Made by a program: the position numbers and the translations under genes
Notes under the pieces: model-generated
Database searches by the model: none
The model's input: the letters and a program-made list of their open reading frames with translations, nothing else
What the model was told of the DNA's origin: nothing
Shown here: piece after piece, positions 36,941 through 50,393 of the stretch
Numbering within the stretch: the first letter of the stretch is position 1
How the letters are laid out: the number at the start of each line of letters is the position of its first letter
NCBI GenBank assembly: GCA_014773175.1
Contig: VXCM01000319.1
Location: 1 to 64,000 of the forward strand
Reading direction: 5' to 3'
DNA: 64,000 bases
From: Lucifuga dentata
Lineage: Eukaryota; Chordata; Actinopteri; Ophidiiformes; Bythitidae

Positions 36941-39900
36941 TAAGAAGCTACATCACTTGTTCTAGTTTCAATAATCTTGACAGTACTTGAAATGAGCTGC
37001 AAATAACTCACTTTAAGAACTGTCTAGTTCCCACTCTGGATAGTTCAGAGTAGTTTAATTTAGTTCAGAACTTTTGGTGCAAAAGCACTTATAATCATAA
37101 TCAGCTCCATCACAGCATTCTGTCATCCTTCTACGACAACTGGACCCCTACTATCTTGGAATCTGTAGTCACACTTGTTAAAGATGCGGAGATGCTTGGT
37201 TTTTAATTTCAAACATGTATCATATAACAGGGCAGCTGAGATCAGTCTTTGAGTCAGTCCGTGGGGTTTGTATAGGATCTGAAAAACTCTCATAATAACT
37301 GCACAATTCAGTCCCTCCCAAATGTTGGGATGGGCAAATTTGATTATCCTTTTATTATCAGCCTGATAAAGCTTTGGTAGTTCTCCAACTTTTGTCCTCC
37401 AGGATCCCACCTTATCCATCAGTGTAGCTGTAAATACTGTCTTTGATTAATGGCACCTAAGTTAATTCTATTTAAGTAATCAAGTAATCAATCACAACAG
37501 CAGCATGAGAAACAAAGTTTAAACAACACATCACTTTACAACTTTTAGTTTTCTACCATTTATCTTCCTGCAGGCTTATTGAAGAGTCGTCTGTATTGGC
37601 TATTACCATTACAGCTGGAGGTTTAACTTACTTTATTTTTTAACAGAAGTTTCAAATATTCTTCGTTTGGAGTAATTGATCAAAAAAGATACAACCTGAA
37701 AAGTAATGGTGCATACACTTTTCTAGATTATACATGTGGCTTACAGAAAAAAGGAAAAAGAAAAATGTGCAAAAGTTAAATATGGCTTTAACCACCACTA
37801 CCTCTTTTTTTTTCTTCTGCGGCTATGGTGCATGCTCATGGCAAACTCAGCCCCCTCAAAAACAGATTGTTCACAGACCAAATCGTGTTGAAAGAATAAC
37901 AGCACAGCAACAGAGTTCGACATCAGCATTTATACCCTGTGCGTTTGTGTGAGTGACTGTGTGTAAATGTATCCCACATGTATACAACAGGCAAACACAC
38001 AGTTTAACACTCGTTGCAACCTGCTTCACAGGCTTCCTTCTAATGACAAAAAGGAAGCAGAAAGTTGGATAAAAGAGTGGCACATTTAGTCGACATTAGA
38101 GGGTTGCATAAAAATCTGGTATTATGGGATGGCCTGCTGCAGAGTCAGCTCAGCAGGAGTTGTCAGAGAGATGTGCTATCTCAGGCAATCTTTGTGATAT
38201 GACAACAAATGGAGGCACAGCAAGGCCCGATGCATAAGGAAACATAACACATTAATGCACACAGAACACAGTAACACAAGGAAATACACACACACACACT
38301 GAGATGCTCATTGCCATCAGCAGTAATATAGAATATTAACCTTTGTTTCAAACCAACAACACCTCTGTGCCAGTGCAGCTTTCTTTTGAGATATCCTCCT
38401 AGTCTCCTTCGATCTCACAAACACACACATGCACACACACTCTTCTGGATCCAAAGTCAAACAAGAGCAGGCTGTGACTGAAATAACTTGTAGACCATCA
38501 ACAGTTCCAGCACAGTTCCAGCTAATTCCAAGAAAGACAGAGGAGAGCAGGAGGACAGAGATTGCGGGAGAGAAGAACGACAGAATATAATAGGAGGGAA
38601 AAATGAAGAAAGATACAAACAAAAAAAGACTGACACATCCAAGACCAGAAGGGAGACCACTGACAGGAAGCTCTAAATGTATTATTAATAGCATCAGTCC
38701 CTGCGCTGCTGATTGTGGTGTCAACGTGCACAATCTCACAGATGAGATGCTGGAGATTCAGAAGGCTTGCATTATGACCAGGCTATTATTAATGCATTGG
38801 GATTTAGACTTTTATACCCCCAACATTCTCCCAGTCCAAGCTAACACAACCAAACACACAAAAGCATACAGTACAAATGTCAGAACACACACATTTACGG
38901 AAGATAAACCCTGAGTGTCTCTCACATGGGAAGAAAGCTTAATGAAACACTGAAATAGAGGTTAGAAAAATCTGAAAAACAGTACATCAAACGATTATTG
39001 TATGTGGATGGTTTCTCTTTTCTCATCCGTCTACTCTTTTTCTGATCCAAGTCTTTGTAAGCCAGAGAGCAGGGGCATTCTGGGTAATGCCCTGAGGGAA
39101 AGACAGGCATCCAGGCACTAAAGAAATGAATTGGAGAACACAGTGATGAGCAGTAGACAGCTGTGGTCAGCCTCCTCCAATGGCCACAATCCCATACTTG
39201 TCCAGAACCATTAAGGTCATGACAGATGGGTAACATGTTGCAGCAATGTATTGTAGTTGGGCAATCCTGACATAAACTAAAGCCCAATGATAGTTTTATC
39301 TTAAAAATGTACATTATTCACAATGATTTATTACAGTCAATATCTAAATCCACTATTTTAAAACCCCTTCCCTGTAAAAAAATCAATGTGAATGCATTAT
39401 CTGCCATGAAATATTTGCAATCCAATATTTAAAAAAAAAACTTTAAAAAAAAAAAACCTTTAAAAAAAACTCCAAATAGGTAGTAGTCATTACATACCCA
39501 TAAATGCAAAATAATGCAATCACAGACAAATCAGAAACAGAAACATAATTCATGATTATGTGGAAGCCGAATTCCACTGTTATAATGAAAGATCTGGTAA
39601 AATGTGAAGCATGTCCATACAAACATACAGCAAGGACATGAGCCAAATAGCAGCCTACTGCCCTAAGGAATCACCAATAACAAGAAGAGAAAAAACTCAG
39701 ACGACGGAAAATTAAGAAAAGAAAGACAGCAGGGATAAGGCTACGGGCGGAGGATTAAAGGTTCCATTAGAAAGAAGGTTTCTGTGGTGGTTTTTCACCT
39801 CGAGGGGGACATGGGGAACAGAATCAAGCATAACACTGATAAAGATGTTTATATTCAGCCAGATACTAATGTGCTCTGGAAGGCATTAAAGTGTGGTGGT

Positions 39901-40167
39901 GTCCTGGGGAACGCTCCAACACCAAACCTCATGAGGGATGAAATCTTTCAAGCAAAACATACACCCTCATAAAACCTAACTCCATCACCTCACTAATACA
40001 AGGCAGTAATTATTAGGCAAAGGTTTATCTGTATTTCATTCTCTCACAATTTTACAGAAGAAAAAAAATCCAAATTAAGCTATGATGTTATACAATATTC
40101 TCTATAATATCATGTCAATATTTTAAAATTAATAGTGATATAATTTATACCCCATTGTATTTTAATC

Positions 40168-40198
<31 letters not shown>

Positions 40199-40199
40199 A
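40168..40199. repeat. (AAAT)n microsatellite
   Basis: About seven AAAT units. Confidence 0.9.
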
Positions 40200-42476
40200 C
40201 AAATTAATAGAAATGGACAGAAATGAAAAATTACAGATCAAATTTTATGTATTGCCCAAAGGCAACAATTGTACTAACCAGCAGCTGTTTGTTTGTTTTT
40301 TGTTGTTTTTTGTTTTTTTTCTAATTTACATTAAACCACCATTTCCCTAGCATTGCTTAAAAAACAGATGCTATGTTTGTCCTACAACCTTAATTTCACA
40401 TCTTGTTTCCTCCTTATTTGGGGCCCTTCTGGGGCTCCTAACCTCTGGAATCACCATAGTAACAGGAAAGACAGTGACAGCCCTGGTCCCTCACCAGGTG
40501 TTGAGCTGATCAGAGAAAAGAGGATACGGAGGAAAAGACGGAGGGAAGAGTGAAGTGTGAAGAAAATATGAATTATCAATGTGGCTTGGAGCAAATGGAA
40601 AATGATTATTTTATGGTGATTGTCTGATTCTGAATTGTAATCGTAAATTATTAATTTGTTCAATGTGATGAATATTTGATGAATGAAATAGAAAGAAGGT
40701 TGAGGAGATTTGAGAGAGAATATGGACGAAGGTCATAGGTCACTTGGACTCTGAAAACAAGCGTCTAACATCTACAGTACATTCATACCAGAAATCCATT
40801 TGAAGAACAGATTATTGAAATCTTTATTGTGCTTCCAGCAATTTGTCTTGCATAAGCTGAACATAAAATTATTAATGTACAGACACAGACAATCAATCAA
40901 GCAAGACTGTAGAATAGCTTTATTATGGCAGAATGACTTCTCCAGTTTAGCAGACTAAAATGAATAACCTTGAAAATCAGCACCAGGCCATATCACTGGG
41001 GTTTTTACTACTAATTACAGACATCGCTGAGAGCAAAGTATAACTCACACTGAGTTATGCTTTTCTGACACACACATATGCACAAAAATGTATATAGGAA
41101 CAGAACACACACCTGAGAGAGTACTCTCATGTGCTTTCCACCTAAAAGAAATTCATTCCACAATCATGGATGTTCAATTTTCTTTTACAAAAATGTTCAA
41201 ATGAGAAAGGGATTTTATAACAATTAAAAGCCTTTTAGTGTTACTCCTGCTTGAGCTGCTTCAACAATCACATCTCTGCCAAGCAGATTGCCAGATAACA
41301 GCCTGTGACACGGGGAAAAGAAACCGTGTCAGGGGATGTCTGAGGGTGTGAGGTACCAACAAGCCAATTCCTCACTCATGTTTTCATCTATTTTTATTGC
41401 CAGTAGAGCAAATTGGAGTATAGTATATGGTTATTGAGAACAGAGAGAGAAACTCAGACAGGTTGAAGAAAAGAATGATTGAGAAAGATAATGGAGTGGG
41501 TGAGAAAGAGAAAATAACAAAAAAGAAAAAATCATCTTTGAAAGACGTAAAGAACAAAAGTGAGAAAAAGGGGAAAGGAAGATCTCCAGACTAGTGACTT
41601 GGGAAATAAGTGGGTTATTTCAAGGTTGACGCTGTTAAGTTGACCCGCAACCTGAGGTCAAGACCAGGGTTTAGAGCAAGTTAAAACTCCGCTCCATTAA
41701 ATGTAAAGGTTTAAAGTTCAGCATTTCCAAGAATCCCGTTTCTACCATCATAGAATTTCATACGATTTGCATTGAACTAGATAACATATAACCCATTTTC
41801 ATTCCTATAGATACTTTTACTTTCATTCTACTCTAAATGATATCAGACATAAATTTTAAACATGGAAAATTTAGTATGTAATGAAGATGAATTTACTAAA
41901 GTCTTGGCAGTGTTAAAAATTAAGGTGTACGACGCAAAACTAATTCAAATCTGCATACATATGATCATTTTTGAATTAATGCTACATTAAGAAAGTATTT
42001 ATTAAAGAGCAGCAGTGTCTATAAGATAAGGGAAATGTTTTTCACCTAAAAATATTACCAGCAAAATGAGTTACAGTAACATTGTAGTACACATGTCCAA
42101 AACTGTTAAAATTATAACAATAAAGACCTTATTTTTTCTCTTTTGTGAGGCCATTTCAAAGTGTGGAAAATATAGGTAGAATGTAGGACAGCTCTGAAAT
42201 CCCTCCAGCTACAGGTTACCCAAAAAATCAAATAAAAATATTTTTGTGTTTCACGAGGGAGTAGTGGCACTCTGGGACATGGTTTCAGCATCCATTATGG
42301 CTGACATTGTGCTTTAACACGTCACTCCATGTCTGGAGCAACATGTCATCCATCATGCAGAATGTTTATACACATTAAGAAGGCCGTAAGACATTTCAGT
42401 CCTCTGTGTGAACTGCCTTCTGTGCAGCTGAGATGATCGGTGTATTGTAAAATTCCCATGTCATTTTCTTTTTATT

Positions 42477-42660
42477 AGGTAAAAGACAGAGAGGGGAGGA
42501 AAAGACCAAATATATAAGATGGATGAGGACAAACAGAGAAAGACCAGAGAGAAGGAGGAAAAGAGAAGCAGTGAGAAAGAAAACCCAAAGAATGCAACAG
42601 AACAGAGACAGAGAGAAAGAAAAAGACGAGCGAAAAAGAAGAGTAAAACAAGGAAAGATT
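42477..42660 (+). repeat. Purine-rich low-complexity tract
   Basis: About 180 bp are largely A and G on the plus strand (pyrimidine-rich in gene sense). Similar tracts lie at 18377-18532, 25018-25092, 42820-42912, 60406-60560 and 61094-61196. Confidence 0.8.
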
Positions 42661-43023
42661 ACCACGGAGGAGTAATCAGTGGCTAAAAGCTTCCCCCTGC
42701 TGACTCAAAGTGCTTTTGGGAAAAGGCTGAGTAGCAGGAATAAAGGCATGTGAAAAATTAGTGGAGCAATACGAGGCGTGTCTGACAGCCAAGGTTGAGA
42801 AAGCAGAGCGATACAGATGAATAGAAGAGGGGGATGAGGAGGGAAAAAATGAGTGATTGAGACAGAGTGAGAGAGTAAAAGTGAGGGAGAGAGAAAATGA
42901 GCTTGAAGAACTTGAGCTTGAAGAGGGGGCTTTCTGTCCATTTCTGCATCATTCTGTCCTATTAGTACTACTCTTCCGGCTGTTCAAACACCACTGAAGC
43001 CTAATAAGGCCTGAACTCAATCA

Positions 43024-43041
43024 CTCACACACACACGCACG

Positions 43042-43073
<32 letters not shown>

Positions 43074-43075
43074 TA
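43024..43075. repeat. (CA)n(CG)n(CA)n microsatellite
   Basis: CA units broken by GCACGCACGCGCGCGC, an alternating purine-pyrimidine tract of the kind prone to Z-DNA. Confidence 0.93.
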
Positions 43076-43080
43076 CACAA

Positions 43081-43312
43081 AGCGATGGCCTGAGATAGCT
43101 GGAAGGGGGTATTTCCACAGGGCTTTTAAAAATGACCTCCAAACATTGTGGCCTCACTCTGCCAAGAGCCCAGAAACTTTAATGGAGCCCATTTGGGGTT
43201 TTTCGGTGATTTGGCAAACAGCCTATTTGGCGTCAGCTCCTCCATTTTCCACCCATTTTAAGGGGAACGGGCAAATAGAATTTGAAACAACTTGGAAAGG
43301 CTTTGTTGGCTC
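43081..43312. promoter_or_regulatory. Candidate conserved non-coding block
   Basis: A unique, balanced-composition block lies between two CA/TG microsatellites and contains TTTGGCAAACAGCCTATTTG and CCTCCATTTTCCACCC. It is open on the plus strand only by chance. Its complexity differs from the surrounding AT-rich intron. Conservation is not shown, and the call is a guess from texture. Confidence 0.3.
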
Positions 43313-44189
43313 TGTGTGTGTGTGTGTGTGTGTGCCCGCGCGTGTGTTGTGGAAGGTGGGCTGAAGTGTAGATGCAGTCTAGTGTCCAAGCAATTATAGC
43401 AATAAAGATGAATATGTAATTGAGTGTCTACATTCGCTGGTATTCAGATGTGGCCCAGACCCTGCTTTATAAAATACATATAAAAGTCAAACTGAACCAC
43501 AAGAAAAATTGGCTTATAATGTAAAACAATACACAGTCAGAGCAGCATAACTGGAAACAAGATGGAAAATGTTAAAGCTGATTGAAGAAAAAAAGCAGAG
43601 AGAGGGGCCATGAAAAAGAAACTTAAAAAACTGCACTCATAATCAGTGTTCTCACTAGCACCTCATAACCTTTCTAATTGCCCTATTAAATATTGAGACG
43701 AACTGCTATATACATGGCTGTGGGCAGCATTAAAATTTAAATATCTACAGACAGCACAAACAACACACACTTTCAACACTGGAGCGAAGGAGTGGAAGTT
43801 TGAGGGAGAAGAAGAGAGGAGAAGATGCAGATGGCAGAAAAAGATGCTCTACCATCTTCCTGCGAGCATTCCCACTCTACTCAGTATTTTAAAGAAGGAA
43901 GTAACAAAGAGACAAAGAGTTACGGAAGAATAGAGAACTTGCAAAAAAGGAAAAAAGCAAAGGTGGGGTGGGATGGATGCCTCACTGGAATAGGAGAGAT
44001 TATATTTTTCTTTTAAACATCAATCGAATTATAGACAAGAAAAAGAAGAGAAGCAGGGATGAAATTAAAAGGATAAAACCAGGAAGATTTGGAATTCACT
44101 TTATTCCCAGTGCAAAACTTCATCCCCAAATCAATTACTGCCATGTGGATGAAGAACATCCAGTGGAGTGGGGGTGGGCTGGGGTATGG

Positions 44190-44227
44190 GGTGGGAGGAG
44201 TGGGGGNNNNNNAAAAAAAAAAAAAAA
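44190..44227. other. Assembly gap of six N between G-rich and A-rich sequence
   Basis: Positions 44207-44212 are N, after a G-rich stretch and before a run of A. This is the only gap longer than one base. Other single N bases in homopolymers or dinucleotide repeats are at 7861, 14450, 14882, 15432, 33931, 34969, 36228, 51775 and 53068. Confidence 0.9.
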
Positions 44228-45016
44228 TGTAATGCTGTGAGTTTCATTGTATTCTGCAAGCTAAACAAGCAGCATTTTCTTTTTCTTGACCTGTAACTTT
44301 AACCTGTCAGATATATCACACACAACTTGAAGACATGCTCCGCTGGTCTTTGTTCACTGGTTTCATAACTGACCAGAACAGTTAGACAAACACATTGCGA
44401 AGTGAGGTTTAGGTGAATCATGCAGGTAAAATACAGGGTAGCATGAGAATTGCTTGGTGTGCAAAAGCATCTATACAACCAGTATAGGTACTATTGTTTA
44501 CCAGACAATGCCAATGTTCATAAAATGCTTAAGATGAATCATCACAAGCAATTCACTGTATAAAATAACTGGGTTTGGCAGATGTTTGCTGTCAGATTGT
44601 CAATGTCTCTTCATATTATTGACTTTTTATTAATAATCTGATATCAGCTTCTGTCACCCACCTGTGTCAACCAGAATATAATTAGTTTTATTTTATTACT
44701 TATTCAGGTATGTATTCATTTACTATTTTATATTTTCAGTTATTACTATTATTATCATATATATCAAAACTTTAGCATACCACGGTCTAAATACTGTTTC
44801 AAATGCTTTTTTATACCCAGTTAACATGTGGTCTTTTTTTGTTTGCCTAAAACTGGTCAAATTTTAGAAAATGTTCATTTTCAGCACACTATATCAACAT
44901 TGTAATTCAATGATCAAACTCTTCTTACAGGAATATTAATTAATCTAAGCAAAAACACCAAAAGGTGAAGGGAAGCACTGACTAAACTTCAAAAAGCAGG
45001 CAAGAACAACACCTTC

Positions 45017-45176
45017 TCAATCCTGGTGCTCAAGTACCCACAACACTGCGTATTATCCATCCCTCTTTGCTCTGCCCACAACTGATGAGCTAAACCAGGT
45101 GTGTTCAGCCAGCAAAGATCTAGGAGGCACTTACCGTTGTACAAGTGTAGTACTCATGGACCAGGATTCACAACTA
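45017..45176. mobile_element. Short inverted-repeat element (family copy 1)
   Basis: The block starts TCAATCCTGGTGCTCAAGTA and ends in the inverted form ATGGACCAGGATT. This resembles a very common fish non-autonomous element whose ends read roughly AATCCTGGTCCTCG. It shares GAGCTAAACCAGGTGTG with the copy near 61457. Borders are approximate. Confidence 0.6.
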
Positions 45177-48100
45177 CTGGTTTAATTAGTTTATTTGACC
45201 ATATTAAAGTAAAACAAATACATGTCAAGGACAAATCTAGACAAATCTGGAACAAGTTTAGTCCAGATGTGGAAAAAGTCACAAGAGAAAAGGAGAGGGA
45301 GAAGATGATACAGAGCCAAAGAAGTAAAAAATGTGGCAGAAGAGATCCTGTTGTGAGATGAATAGTGCAGTATTCTGCAGCTTCCTTGCTTTGATACAGC
45401 CATTCCTAAAAATGTACCCAGTGTTCTGACACCAGGCCCAGACCACTTTACAAATGCTGAACAAATCAATTAAAGGCTAATTTTAGAAGCTCATATTCAA
45501 CAAAGAAACCGCAGTATCTCAGCAAACAAAATTAAAGAACCAAAAGTGGCAAGTTGATGCTTAATTGTCAACAAATTGACTAAGCCTGGATGCATGCGTG
45601 AATGCATGTACAGTAGGTGCATGAATGCCTGTAGGTGTGTGCGTGTGTGCCATCATGACAGCTCAGCCAGTTGAAAGGAGAGAAAGAAGTTAATGAGACG
45701 GTCCGGGAGCTGGGTCAAAGATGATGAAATTTCATTTAGCTCTCTGTCAACATTTCCTGCAGGAAACATATTATTTCACTCTCTTGAAAAAAAAAACCTT
45801 TTTAACAAAAGCAACATTATGTTTTCTTTTTCTTTGGCAGAAAGCCTGTCTCTGTCAATTAACTTGTCCAAATGGGTTTTTATTTCTAAGTACTTTCCAT
45901 GTAGGAACACTCAGAGTGAAACAAGCCTCAATCAATTAAAGCTACGTACGAAAAAGGCTTCACACGCTAATGGCTGTTATCAGGGCAACACAAGGAATTC
46001 ACCAATGTGTGGGCAAAACTGTTTACAAAGCAGCATTACAGAAGATGAATATACATGTTAAGAGCTAAAAAATAACTCTCACAGCAGTAACAGAAATGGA
46101 AGCAAAAAAGACAAAGATAAGGAGAGTACGGCGCTACCACAATATGCACATCTAATTTCTTAGAGAATAGTTTCACAAATGGGGCTGATAAGGCATTTTC
46201 TATGTTTGGAAAACTACAATATATCAGCAGTAAGCCTATAAAGTTATATAGAAATTCCTAAGAATCATCTCTACCATTCAGACACCATCCGTTTTTCACA
46301 GTGACAATACTTCAGGGGCAAAGTTGGCTCAGATATTTCATGGAACCAAGTTGGCATTGAAAGCCATTCAGCCAGACATTCCTCTCGGCTCTTTTCTGTT
46401 TGACTTTTTTGAAAGTTTCAAGTCAGGATTCTCCTTTCATTATAACACTGTCAGTCGATTTGTGTAGCACTGCAGAGCCTTCTGATAACCACTTTGGTTA
46501 GGTTTCTCCTCTAACAGACATTAAGAAAAAATAAATAAAAAAATTCATAACTATGAAAGATAAAGATTCACTTCTGATGCACAAGTGGTACAAATGTACA
46601 AAAATTAAGAATACAACTGTTTGGGAGTTAAAACAAAAGGTGAGTGTAAAGACAATGAAGACTATGTATTGATTTTTATTCATAGTCCAACACATAATAA
46701 CAAAGGCAATATCAAAGAAGGAGAACTCCCCAAAAACTAACATCAACAGCAGAGCATTTAGCTTAAAATTATCTCATCCACCACAGATGTAAAGCACATA
46801 ATTTCTCCAACAACAACAGAACTTAAACCTAATCAACAATATCAGAACAATAAAATTAAGCTTTGAAGTGACACTGTCTGCACTGATGAGCCCCTTGCAA
46901 TGAAAGTGTGAATTAAATGTGTTTTTGATGCAAGACATCAAAAAGCAATGAAGACTAAAGTTCAAGACGCAAACGGCATCAAACCTATATTACACATAGC
47001 TTGTGGCTTCAGTATGGTTTTGACCCAGCCAAAGCTGTCTGGCATCACATTACCGTTGGCAGCTAAAATAAAGATTGCTTTAAGAAATTTTCAAAAAATT
47101 ATTAAAGCATTTATGTTTATGCTTTCTCTAGATTCTGGTGAGACCAGAAAGCCTGTGACAAAAAAAATAAAAAACTGGCAAGGAAGAAGACTGCTCGCTT
47201 TGCTTTAGAAACATCAATACAAATCCGGAGGTAATTGTCTAATGAAATGTAATTTCACTAAAATATTGACAAGAGAAATATGCAGCAAACTTGATGAATG
47301 GACAAAAACCAAATATGACCATGATGTTGCCCTATTTTTGCTAAGACCCACCAAGAGGCTCAGAAATGTAAAATAAAACTCCAGACAGGAATTTCAAAAA
47401 CACAACTGCGAGCAGGAACCACATTGGCAGACCACAATTCAGCTGAACAGATGTGCCAAGCTGCAATCAAATCAAATACTGCCAATGACTCGAGAAAATC
47501 TCAAGCTGTACATAATTTCCCTCAGAAGTTAGCTAAATGGCTTAATGAAAAGGAATTTTTACATACAAGAAAATTCAACATCAATCACAAGCTTTTGACG
47601 TAAATGTGGCCATTATGACACTCATGTGGTGTGACAGAAATGGCAGCCACACCAATTAATTTCTTTGGGATCCATCTAGCAAGGGAAGTGAACAAACCTT
47701 TTGCATTTTCAAGGCTTTCTGGGTGCTGAAGTGCATTAACACGGTAAACATAGGAGCGAACCACCTGTGCTTCCATACGCTGAGGCACACAGTGCCAAAG
47801 GGAAAAAAGAGAGACTGGAAAAGTGAATGATGTGAAAAGCAAAAGAGTGCCAGATTCAGGTGTTTTTTTCAACACCTTTAAGGAACGCATGACTAAATTA
47901 TACAGATGGCTGTCAAGACATCTGGGTCTCTTCTTAGACTTTCAGATTGGACTCTCTGGACTATCAGGTCTAAACTGTAAGTTAATGCAGCCATCTTTAT
48001 ATTAACACACTGTCCACCACAAGGTCATGATGAAAGACAAAAATAATAAATGTGAAAGAGAAGCAGAAGCAAAAGACATAGAGAAAAGGAAAGAATGAAA

Positions 48101-48475
48101 GAAACAAAGGACCAAAGACAGACTAAACACTCCATTATCTTTTTTTTCTATTATCTTTCTGTCTTGTGCTTGTCAATGCACTCTTCGTCTTTCCTCTCAA
48201 ACTGAACTACTTTCCACAAACGCCACAGGCTCCACATCACTCAGACATAAGTTAAACCATATGTAAGAAGAGCACTTCAGTAAATGTTTAACATCAAGCT
48301 AGTGTGAATTTTAAGAGCAATAATTTCAATCTGTATTAAATTTTTTCCTACTATTGAATATAAAACAACAGCCAGCTATAGTATCTGTCACTGAAGCACT
48401 GAAGTCATACATCCTTGTGCTCTGCTGATGCAGTTCCAACTCAGCCCAAGCCCCATGTTAAGGGTTTAATTTCAT

Positions 48476-48650
48476 TTTTACTGCGTTGCTGGCCACAGTA
48501 CTGGGTCCCACAGTATTAATGAACTTAGCCAATATAAACGCAATCATGCCTAAGGAGCAATTAGAAATCTAATTGAGCATCTAAACAGAATATTAAAATG
48601 GTGTTAAACCAGGCCTCTAATTTAGAAGACACTTAAAAAGTCAAATCTTT
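48476..48650. promoter_or_regulatory. Candidate conserved non-coding block
   Basis: The block has no repeats and contains homeodomain-like TAATTG and ATTAG cores, for example AGCAATTAGAAATCTAATTG at about 48558-48577, which also forms a small inverted repeat. Function is inferred from texture only. Confidence 0.3.
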
Positions 48651-49897
48651 GCCCATAAAATAAACACTATATTACCACAGGGGCTCTTCTGAACATGGCC
48701 GTGATAAGCTGGATCACTTTAGATAGGTTTCTCAACATCATTGGGCTCTTAAGAGAAAGTGACAACTTATAGCACAACAAAGATTTTTTTTCTTTCACTT
48801 TGCCTAGAGGGGATGTTTGATAGAGCTGCAATTTATGAACCCAAATCTCACAGGTATTTCTGAAACCAATGGTGGCTTGAGATTTGCAAGCTTTATCCTA
48901 ATAATATTACTATGTAAAAGTTTTACACTTTATGTAGCCAGGTTGTAATTAAAACAGATAGCAAAGTTTTGAATTGGACCATTCGACCAATGGCAGGTCA
49001 AGTTTGTTGATGCCTCTTAGCTATGTTGCACTCCCGATGAGCAGCGTGGACACCAGCTGCCACTGTGTGCATTCACAGTAGGTATCATGTTCAAGCCAAA
49101 TGATACTTGAGCCAAAGACAATTAGCTTGCTTGGCTAGCAGTTGGCAGCCGAAACATTAATGAGATACACAAAGTTTTACAAACTTAACTTGCAGTCCTG
49201 CATCACCTTTCTCTGAGTACAGAAAAGGGAAATCTTAATTATAAGTTTGTGACAAAAGAAAACTTCTATTTGAAAAGTGGCAAAACAAATCAAACAAGTT
49301 TGTCCTCTAACATGTGACCTCCAGTTGTATATTTTATTGTCAATAAACAAAGAAAAGGTGACAGATGAGATGAAGAAAAGAAAACAGAGAGATTTCAAAT
49401 ACCTTTTTGTACTGGTGGCTTAGTTCTCAGCAGTGAGAGCTACGGTTGTCGAGGACAGCTTGGCTTCCTGTCTTAGGGCAATAGCGAAAGAAAAAGAGCA
49501 GACGAGACCAAAGGAGAACAGAGGAGCAGAGGAGAGTGGCACACAGCTTCATCCCCTAAGACAGGCCTGGGGGAAGGTTAGCCCTCTTCTCAAGCCCTCT
49601 CTCTGCTCCATCTTCCTCTCCTCTCTGCAGCAATTAGCCAGCAGCCCTGTTTCTCACCTTACCCTTTCTGAATATTAACAGAAAGCATTGTTATTGACTG
49701 CCAGCATCCCCATAAAGAGCGGTGCAGAGCATCTCACACCCATACACAGCACAGCACAATACATGGAAAGGCCTTTAACTTGAACTGCCTATAAAGGTTC
49801 TCAGTCATCCAGGTCATTTGATATTTAGCAGTGGTAGTCTCTAATCCAGTGTCTTTAATTGCAGAGCAGTTTGTACCTCTATTCATGTGATTCTTAA

Positions 49898-50393
49898 GGC
49901 TTGGTTATACTTGCACGAGGGGGCTGTCGCTGGCCACGTGCGCACTTCCATAGAGCGCATCGTCCGCTGCAATATTCTCTGAAACAACAAGGGGCAGTAT
50001 ACAGAAAATACTAAGTAAAGCAGGAAGTAGTCAGCAAAGTAGTCACACAACAACCCCGCATATTTTTCCAAACTTCACGGCAAAAACTCGGATTTTTGCA
50101 CAGTGTGTAGTTACGATTTCATTCCAGGAGTTTGGGGCCATGTGTTGGTCCTTATAAAGTCTCACAGGTGAGTCATAAAGATGATGTGGACACACCAACT
50201 CAGCAAGCTTACTCTGTTTTGAAAGTCAGCGCAGTGTGCGCCCACTGCAGCGCCATAGTTACAAAATCTAGGAGATGCACGACCAAGTGCTGCAATTTTG
50301 CGGAGGCCCCTCGTGCCACGGCACAGACGGCACAATTGCATCATATGGCGCGCACCCTCTCCAACTCACGACAACGGCAAGTATAAACCAAGC
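49898..50393. mobile_element. TTAA-flanked MITE, about 496 bp
   Basis: The left end GGCTTGGTTATACTTGC and right end GCAAGTATAAACCAAGC are near-perfect inverted repeats, bordered by TTAA on both sides (49894-49897 and 50394-50397). The interior is rich in GC and CpG compared with the AT-rich intron, for example GGCCACGTGCGCAC near 49934 and ATGGCGCGCACC near 50345. A TTAA target suggests piggyBac or Kolobok relatives, but the superfamily cannot be fixed from the ends alone. Short open frames inside have no recognisable domain. Confidence 0.75.
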
